From Pyxidicoccus fallax (lineage in GTDB: Bacteria; Myxococcota; Myxococcia; Myxococcales; Myxococcaceae): a DNA stretch of 39,420 bases. The notes beneath the pieces are model-generated. The model saw only the letters and a list, made by a program, of their open reading frames with translations, made no database searches and was not told the DNA's origin. Below, piece by piece: positions 34,176 to 39,420 of this stretch. The stretch covers positions 1 to 39,420 of the forward strand of contig NZ_JABBJJ010000086.1 of the NCBI RefSeq assembly GCF_012933655.1, read 5' to 3'. Position 1 is the stretch's first letter. Every line of letters begins with the position of its first letter. Both the position numbers and the translations under genes were made by a program.

Positions 34176-35048
34176 ATGGCCCGACTGCCTTCTTCCCCGT
34201 TTCCCTCGAATGGCGCTGGTGCACCCTTCAATGACAATGGGGGGCCCTTCGTGGAGTCGTTGGACACCGAGGGCGACGAGGAGGTGAAGGACCGCCAATT
34301 CGTGACGGCGCTCGCGCGTGGATTGGAAATCCTGCGTGCCTTCACGCCGCAGCGGCCGCTCTTGGGCAATCAGGAATTGGCGGCCAGCACGGGGCTGCCA
34401 AAGCCAACCATCTCCCGGCTGACGCATACGCTGACGCGGCTGGGCTACCTCACCTATTCAGAGCGGCTGGGGAAGTACCAGCTGGGCACACGGGTGCTGG
34501 CGCTCGGCTTCGCGGCGCTCTCCAACATGGGCGTGCGCGACCTGGCCCGGCCGCTGATGCAGGAATTGGCGGACTACGCCAACGTGCCCGTGTCGCTGGG
34601 CAGTAGGGACCGGCTCAATGTCGTGTACGTCGAGCACTGCCGCTCCACGGCCGCGGTGACGCTGCGGCTGGACATCGGCTCACGGCTGCCCTTGGCCACC
34701 ACCGCCATGGGGCGTGCGCTGCTCGCCGCGCTGCCCGAGGGTGAGCGCAACTACCTCATGCGGCACATGGCCAAGCGCGAGCCGGAGAAGTGGCCGCGCA
34801 TCCAAGCCGGCATCGAGCAGGCCATGGAGGAGTACCAGACGCATGGCTTCACGCTCTCCATCGGGGACTGGGACAAGGATGTGAACGCGGTGGGCGTGCC
34901 CTTCATCCCCCCGGACGGCAGCGGCATCCTCGCCTTCAACTGTGGCGGCCCGTCCTTCCTGCTGCCCCGCCAACGGCTCCTGCTCGACCTCGGGCCCCGC
35001 CTGGTGAACCTCGTTCGCAACGTCGAAGCGGCCCTGCTGCGCCGCTGA
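34176..35048 (+). CDS. IclR-family transcriptional regulator
   Basis: 290 aa. The N-terminal winged helix (RQFVTALARGLEILRAF, then NQELAASTGLPKPTISRLTH, TLTRLGYL; about 45-105) is followed by the GAF-like effector domain (GVRDLARPLMQELADYANVP, RLPLATTAMGRALLAALPEG, AVGVPFIPPDGSGILAFNCG). The pattern is typical of the PcaR/PobR-like branch that senses aromatic or acyl-CoA pathway intermediates. It has an N-terminal extension of about 45 Gly/Pro/Asn-rich residues before the HTH. ATG at 34176 has AGGA 6 nt upstream; an in-frame GTG at 34095 lies inside the operator and upstream of the predicted -10, so it is unlikely. It probably controls the flanking catabolic genes and itself. Confidence 0.92.
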   Translation: MARLPSSPFPSNGAGAPFNDNGGPFVESLDTEGDEEVKDRQFVTALARGLEILRAFTPQRPLLGNQELAASTGLPKPTISRLTHTLTRLGYLTYSERLGKYQLGTRVLALGFAALSNMGVRDLARPLMQELADYANVPVSLGSRDRLNVVYVEHCRSTAAVTLRLDIGSRLPLATTAMGRALLAALPEGERNYLMRHMAKREPEKWPRIQAGIEQAMEEYQTHGFTLSIGDWDKDVNAVGVPFIPPDGSGILAFNCGGPSFLLPRQRLLLDLGPRLVNLVRNVEAALLRR

Positions 35049-35065
35049 CAAAGGACTGCACATCC

Positions 35066-36217
35066 ATGGCCTGTGATGATGAGACGCTGGCCCAGCTGCT
35101 CTCCACGCTCGACCGATTCGTGAGGGAGCGGCTGGTACCCAATGAGCACCGCGTGGCGGAGGAGGACGCCATTCCCCACGACCTCGTGGAGGAGATGCGC
35201 GGGCTGGGGCTGTTCGGCCTGTCCACGCCGGTGGAGTACGGCGGCATCGGGCTGAACATGCTCCAGGAGGTCCAGGTGGCCTTCGTGCTCGGCCAGACGT
35301 CGCCCGCGTTCCGTTCGCTCATCGGCACCAACAACGGCATCGGCTCGCAGGGCATCATCCTGGACGGCACGGACGAGCAGAAGCGCAAGTACCTGCCGAA
35401 GCTGGCTTCCGGAGAGATTGTCGGCGCCTTCGCCCTCACGGAGCCCAACGCCGGCTCGGACGCGTCCTCGCTGCGCACCACCGCGCGGCGCGAGGGCGAC
35501 CACTACGTGCTCAATGGCACCAAGCGCTACATCACCAACGCGCCGGAGGCCGGCCTGTTCACGGTGATGGCGCGCACCAACCCCGAGGACAAGGGCGCCA
35601 GCGGCATCTCCGCCTTCCTCGTGGAGGCGGGCACGCCGGGGCTCGTCATCGGTCCGTCCGACAAGAAGATGGGCCAGAAGGGCACGCACACCGCGGACGT
35701 CATGTTCGAGGACTGCCGCGTGCCCGCGTCCCAGCTGCTGGGCGGCCGGGAGGGCCAGGGCTTCAAGACGGCGATGAAGGTGCTCGACCGCGGGCGGCTC
35801 CACATCGGCGCCGTGTGCGTCGGCGTCGCCGAGCGCCTCATCCGCGACAGCCTGCGCTACGCCATGGAGCGGCAGCAGTTCGGCAAGGCCATCGCCGAGT
35901 TCCAGCTCATCCAGGCGATGCTGGCCGACAGCCGCACGGAGGCCTACGCCGCCCGCTGCATGGTGCTGGACGCCGCCCGCCGGAGGGATTTGGGCGAGAA
36001 CATCAGCACCGAGGCCTCCTGCTGCAAGCTGTTCGCGAGCGAGATGGTGGGCCGCGTGGCGGACCGCGCGGTACAGATTTTCGGCGGCGCCGGCTACATC
36101 GCCGACTACGGCATCGAGCGCTTCTACCGCGACGTGCGCCTGTTCCGGCTCTACGAGGGCACCAGCCAGATTCAACAGCTCGTCATCGCGCGCAACATGA
36201 TGCGCGAGGTGGCCTAG
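35066..36217 (+). CDS. Acyl-CoA dehydrogenase
   Basis: 383 aa. FAD enzyme introducing a trans-2 double bond into acyl-CoA. GAFALTEPNAGSDASSLRTT is the FAD loop, GTKRYITNAPEAGLFTVMAR the strand after it, KVLDRGRLHIGAVCVGVAER and QQFGKAIAEFQLIQ the helical domain, and RLYEGTSQIQQ carries the catalytic base Glu364. Substrate chain length is not evident; it differs from the glutaryl-CoA-type paralogue in this cluster and does not share its carboxylate-binding signature. It starts 17 bp after the iclR stop with AAAGGA about 11 nt before ATG. Probably the first dehydrogenation step of the pathway, followed by a hydratase not in this window. Confidence 0.93.
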   Translation: MACDDETLAQLLSTLDRFVRERLVPNEHRVAEEDAIPHDLVEEMRGLGLFGLSTPVEYGGIGLNMLQEVQVAFVLGQTSPAFRSLIGTNNGIGSQGIILDGTDEQKRKYLPKLASGEIVGAFALTEPNAGSDASSLRTTARREGDHYVLNGTKRYITNAPEAGLFTVMARTNPEDKGASGISAFLVEAGTPGLVIGPSDKKMGQKGTHTADVMFEDCRVPASQLLGGREGQGFKTAMKVLDRGRLHIGAVCVGVAERLIRDSLRYAMERQQFGKAIAEFQLIQAMLADSRTEAYAARCMVLDAARRRDLGENISTEASCCKLFASEMVGRVADRAVQIFGGAGYIADYGIERFYRDVRLFRLYEGTSQIQQLVIARNMMREVA

Positions 36218-36265
36218 CATTCCAGCGCGGGCCCTGCGTACCGTTCCCGTCCCCGAGGAGGAAGC

Positions 36266-37228
36266 ATGTACCTGGCCATCGGAGTGCTCGCGGGCACCAT
36301 CATCCTGGTGCTCGCCATGCGGCAGTGGCTGTTGCACCGGGAATGCGAGCCCAGCAAGAGCGAGCCCTTCGACGGGGTCGTCTATCAGGTCGGCAAGGCG
36401 GCCATCGCCGAGCGCCGGAGCGACAACCCGCGCGCCACCGTCATCTGCATGCACGGCTTCGTGGCCGACATGCGCTACTTCACGGACCACTACAGCGACC
36501 CGGACCTCCAGCTCATCCTGCTGACGAGCTGCGACTACCACGTGCCCATCTCCAACCCGCGCCACGCCTCCGTCCCCTGGGCGAAGGTGCCCACGGAGCG
36601 CGAGGGCACCATCCCCTACGACGCCGCCGTACTGATACAGGCGCTGGAGCACCTGCCGAAGACGGACACCATCCGCGTGCACGGCCACTCGCGCGGAGGC
36701 GCCGTCATCCTGGAGGCCGCGTCCATGCGGCCCGATTTGTTCCAGCGGGTGGAGGTGGTGCTGGAGGCGCCCGTGCTGCCCCAGGCGCGCCCCTACGTGA
36801 GCACCACGGCCGCGCAGCTCTGGCTGCTGTCGTTCGTCATTCCCCTGTGGCGCAAGCAGCCCATCAACCCGCGCAACCTGAAGACATGGGGCCCGCTGGA
36901 GAACAACCCGCGCAAGCGCGAGCTCATCATGGCCTTCCCCTTCAATCCCAAGCGCGTGGCCACCATGGTGTCCAACCTGCGCGGGATTGATGACTGGATG
37001 CACGAGCGCGACGCGTCGCTCTTCAAGAACGTCCCCAACGCCACCGTCATCGTCCCCGGGAAGGACCGGGTGCTGGACAGCCAGTCCATGCTGGAGAGCG
37101 CCCGGAAGGCGGGGCCCTCGCTCAACGTGGTGACGGTAGACGGCTGCAGCCACTTCCCCATCTGGGACCGCCCGGACGTGCTGCCCACGCTGGCGCGCGC
37201 GACGGAGCGCCCCGCCGCGCGCGGGTAG
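36266..37228 (+). CDS. Membrane-anchored alpha/beta hydrolase
   Basis: 320 aa. An N-terminal hydrophobic helix (MYLAIGVLAGTIILVLAM) would anchor it in the inner membrane. The hydrolase fold follows: ICMHGFVADMRYF with the oxyanion region (60-72), VHGHSRGGAVIL with nucleophile Ser142, NVPNATVIVPGKDRVLDSQS with a likely acid, and VDGCSHFPIWDRP with His296. It resembles lipases/esterases or lactonases of unknown specificity. GAGGAGGAAGC directly precedes ATG 36266. It is 48 bp after the acyl-CoA dehydrogenase and may hydrolyse an ester or lactone that feeds the pathway; that is inference. Confidence 0.85.
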   Translation: MYLAIGVLAGTIILVLAMRQWLLHRECEPSKSEPFDGVVYQVGKAAIAERRSDNPRATVICMHGFVADMRYFTDHYSDPDLQLILLTSCDYHVPISNPRHASVPWAKVPTEREGTIPYDAAVLIQALEHLPKTDTIRVHGHSRGGAVILEAASMRPDLFQRVEVVLEAPVLPQARPYVSTTAAQLWLLSFVIPLWRKQPINPRNLKTWGPLENNPRKRELIMAFPFNPKRVATMVSNLRGIDDWMHERDASLFKNVPNATVIVPGKDRVLDSQSMLESARKAGPSLNVVTVDGCSHFPIWDRPDVLPTLARATERPAARG

Positions 37229-37267
37229 GCCCTCCTCGCGCGACACTCAATCCAGTACTGCTGCAAT

Positions 37268-37330
37268 TTGACTGTGAATACAAAAATGTAGTCAGTTCTC
37301 TCCTGTCGTTCTTGGAGAGGACAACTTCGC
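37268..37330 (+). promoter_or_regulatory. Leader region of the lipoprotein gene
   Basis: TTGACT (37268-37273) starts an A/T-rich patch (37273-37292). No -10 box fits well at 16-18 bp. GGAGAGG (37314-37320) is the ribosome site, 10 nt before the TTG start. Confidence 0.3.
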
Positions 37331-39420
37331 TTGCACAACAGTCTTCGTATCTGGCGGGCCTGGACGGGCGCCATCCTGGGTCTGGCGGCCGGCTGCCAGA
37401 GCGCCGCATTCATCGGCCATGACGCCACGGTTCGCAGTGGAACCGAGGTTCCGCTGGACCTGAAGGTGAACTTCGGCCCCGGGGATGAGTATTACGGGGT
37501 GGGCGCCTCGGGCAACCTGGTCGCCTGTCTCGGCCTGCCCGATGGCTGGCCGTTCCCGACCGGCACCTATACCCACAACAGCGACAACCGCCTGGATGCC
37601 GAGTATTCCCCCGAGGTGAGCTCCGAGGCCGAGCAGGCGTTCGGGACGCCGGGCACGCGGTGGCACTGCCTCATCTCCGGCACCGAGAGCATCGACCCCG
37701 AGGGCGAGGCGCTCGCCACCGCACGACTGATGCTGCCGGTGCCCAGCGTGGCCCAGGGCGCGTACCGCCTGCGCTACGCCACGGGGTTCCGTCCCACCGA
37801 TGAGGCCACGCGCCTGGGTGGGCAGCTGGAGCGCCTGCTCCACGTGAATGTGCAGCCGGCCACCACGTTCGACCACTGGGAGGTCACGTCCTTCGGCAGC
37901 GCGGGGCCCATCTCCATCAATGACCGGGTGTGGTACGACCACGGGCAGTTCCTGCTCCGCAACGACCTGGGCATGTACTCCTCGACGGACGGCCGCGAGT
38001 GGACGGCCTTCGAGCCGGTGCTCGAGGGAACGGAGACCGCCCTCGTCGTGGACCGGCTGGTCTACACCCAGGACCAGTGGTTCGGCGTGTCGGGTGGGGC
38101 CATCTACGTCTCGCGCGATGACGCGCGCACGTGGGCGCAGCTCCACGTCGACGCGGCCGGGCGCGACTTCCTGGCGCTGGCGGTGCACGGCGGACGGCTG
38201 GTGGCCACGGGCACCCAGGGCCTCATCACCGTCTCCAGCAATGGCACCGAGTGGACGGACCAGAGCGTCGACGGGGCCTACCGCGTCCCGCGGCTCGCCG
38301 TGGGCCAGGACACCCTCCTGGCGGTGGGCGAGCCCGAGGGCGAGGAGGACGTCACCAACGACATCCTGATGCGCGCCCGCGCGGACGGCTCCGGCTGGGA
38401 CACGGTGCCGTCGGAGGCCCTGGCGGGCCGCGCCATCCGGACGCTCGTCTGGGGCAACGGCCGCTTCATGGCCTTCACGTGGCAGGAGGGCGGCGAAACG
38501 CCTCCCCAGGGCCCGCCGGGCAACATCTTCATGTCCCTGGACCGCGGGACGACGTGGGAGCCGGTGCAGGGGCTGCTGACCGGGGACGATGCCGGCCTGC
38601 CCGATGACACCGTGCTGGCGTACATCGACAACACCTTCGTGGTCGGAGGGACGCTGCGCCGCGAGCCGGTCGGCGACGAGCTGCTGCCGTTCGAGCTCCG
38701 CTCGTCCGCGGATGGTGTCACGTGGGCGTCGCACGCGACGGGCGCAGCGGGTGACTTCTCCCCGGAGACCGCCGCCACGGGGCCGCAGACGGTGGTGATG
38801 ATGACCCCCGAGGTGTCGCTGGTGGCCACCCGCCGGCCCTGGGCAGGCCCGGCCATCCTCACCGAGTCGCTGCCGTACGCCGTGGTGGGCGTGGCCTACA
38901 ACGCGACGGTGGAGACGCGCGGTGGCGCTGGAAGCACCACGCTGTCGCTGACGGGCACGCTGCCCGCGGGGCTGAACTTCGCGGCGGGCACCCTCTCCGG
39001 CATGCCCACCCAGGCGGGCACCGCGCAGCTCACCGCGACGGCCCGGGACGTGCGCGGCACCGAGGCCACGCGTACCTACAACCTGGACGTGGTGCGGCCG
39101 CTGGCCATTCCGGCCGCGCAGCTCGCGACCGCGGTGCAGGGCACCGCCTACTCGGCGAGCTTCGCCGCAGAGGGGGGCCGCGCCCCGTACACCTGGAGCC
39201 ACACCGGCGCGCTGCCGGCCGGCCTGACGCTGCAGCAGCAGGACGCGGCGTACGTCCTGTCCGGCACGCCCACCGCCAACGGCAGCTTCGCCCTCACCCT
39301 CTCGGTGCGGGATGCGCTGGGCCTGACCTCGGAGCGCGCCGTCACCCTCCAGGTCGATCCGGCGCCGAACCCGAATCCGAATCCGAATCCCAACCCGAAT
39401 CCCAACCCGAACCCGAATCC
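37331..39420 (+). CDS. Surface lipoprotein with Asp-box repeats, putative Ig domains and an Asn-Pro linker (partial)
   Basis: At least 696 codons, continuing past the window. TTG at 37331 opens a lipoprotein leader ending ILGLAAGC (Cys22). Five Asp-box-like motifs of the form S.DG..W follow near residues 217 (SSTDGREW), 261 (SRDDARTW), 302 (SSNGTEW), 402 (SLDRGTTW) and 458 (SSADGVTW), as in sialidase-like beta-propellers. From about residue 514 there are two tandem putative-Ig (He_PIG) domains with LP.GL and LSG.PT. motifs. The window ends in an (Asn-Pro) repeat that probably links to another domain. It is likely exposed on the cell surface; no catalytic triad of a true sialidase was identified. 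The start is TTG with a good ribosome site. Function is probably adhesion or sensing, unproven. Confidence 0.8.
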   Translation, partial: MHNSLRIWRAWTGAILGLAAGCQSAAFIGHDATVRSGTEVPLDLKVNFGPGDEYYGVGASGNLVACLGLPDGWPFPTGTYTHNSDNRLDAEYSPEVSSEAEQAFGTPGTRWHCLISGTESIDPEGEALATARLMLPVPSVAQGAYRLRYATGFRPTDEATRLGGQLERLLHVNVQPATTFDHWEVTSFGSAGPISINDRVWYDHGQFLLRNDLGMYSSTDGREWTAFEPVLEGTETALVVDRLVYTQDQWFGVSGGAIYVSRDDARTWAQLHVDAAGRDFLALAVHGGRLVATGTQGLITVSSNGTEWTDQSVDGAYRVPRLAVGQDTLLAVGEPEGEEDVTNDILMRARADGSGWDTVPSEALAGRAIRTLVWGNGRFMAFTWQEGGETPPQGPPGNIFMSLDRGTTWEPVQGLLTGDDAGLPDDTVLAYIDNTFVVGGTLRREPVGDELLPFELRSSADGVTWASHATGAAGDFSPETAATGPQTVVMMTPEVSLVATRRPWAGPAILTESLPYAVVGVAYNATVETRGGAGSTTLSLTGTLPAGLNFAAGTLSGMPTQAGTAQLTATARDVRGTEATRTYNLDVVRPLAIPAAQLATAVQGTAYSASFAAEGGRAPYTWSHTGALPAGLTLQQQDAAYVLSGTPTANGSFALTLSVRDALGLTSERAVTLQVDPAPNPNPNPNPNPNPNPNPN
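39368..39420 (+). repeat. Hexanucleotide repeat encoding (Asn-Pro)n
   Basis: Eight complete AAY-CCS codon pairs and part of a ninth run to the window edge. The third positions vary between units, so this is a protein-level linker rather than a perfect DNA microsatellite. Confidence 0.9.

Noticed and set aside
34751-37246. Long minus-strand open frame opposite the acyl-CoA dehydrogenase and hydrolase
   Set aside because: Shadow composition, and the plus-strand genes have intact catalytic motifs.
37292-39202. Long minus-strand open frame opposite the lipoprotein
   Set aside because: The plus frame has a lipobox, Asp boxes and Ig-type motifs with a ribosome site; the minus frame has none.

Overview
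The window is GC-rich bacterial chromosome (about 70% G+C, strongly G/C third codon positions) with densely packed genes. Gene content suggests a myxobacterium of the Myxococcus/Corallococcus/Archangium group: DUF1844 and TIGR02996 proteins, a two-module 'NFQP...GDP' carbohydrate-binding-like secreted protein, an Asp-box/putative-Ig lipoprotein with an Asn-Pro linker, a PAS histidine kinase with a stand-alone receiver, and a large Pro-rich-headed effector-like protein. The assignment is inference from gene style; no rRNA or other strong taxonomic marker is present.

Layout. 1-379: start of thiE (minus). 471-1701: three translationally coupled genes (acidic-tail protein, DUF1844 protein, four-helix membrane protein). 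1723-2367: unknown protein with a TTG start, divergent from clpB (2484-5108). A strong bidirectional terminator (5134-5170) separates clpB from an alkaline phosphatase (minus), which is divergent from a LysR regulator. 7561-7891 is a gene-free convergent gap with four copies of a 19-bp dyad repeat. Then a class-3 lipase and an unknown protein (both minus) and a spermidine-synthase-like protein (plus). 10692-10894 is a convergent gap with a tRNA-like structure whose halves are in the wrong order: T-arm and 3' acceptor strand come first, then 5' acceptor strand, D-arm and anticodon arm. A DUF418 membrane protein and an LLM flavin oxidoreductase (minus) follow.

13495-19508 is mainly alpha-glucan metabolism and signalling: a TreS-like GH13 enzyme, a PAS histidine kinase plus single-domain receiver, a second GH13 enzyme convergent with and overlapping the receiver gene, and an exported M20D amidohydrolase. 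19598-27444 is largely envelope or secreted proteins: a small helical protein, an outer-membrane-like protein, the two-module secreted protein, a coupled pair (secreted TPR-like protein and TIGR02996 protein), and a 771-aa effector-like protein.

27584-37228 is a divergent catabolic cluster. Leftward, in transcription order: two-domain 3-hydroxyacyl-CoA dehydrogenase, thiolase, glutaryl-CoA dehydrogenase-type enzyme, aldehyde dehydrogenase, Zn alcohol dehydrogenase. Rightward: IclR regulator, second acyl-CoA dehydrogenase, membrane-anchored alpha/beta hydrolase. A TTTCGC-type palindrome with an extra half-site sits between the arms. Together these enzymes could oxidise an alcohol or omega-hydroxy acid to the acid and then beta-oxidise the CoA ester, possibly a dicarboxylate. 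No acyl-CoA ligase or enoyl-CoA hydratase is visible here. The window ends inside a large surface lipoprotein (plus).

Most unusual: the candidate circularly permuted tRNA (anticodon CUU, with a G3-U70 pair typical of alanine tRNAs), then the four-copy palindromic array.
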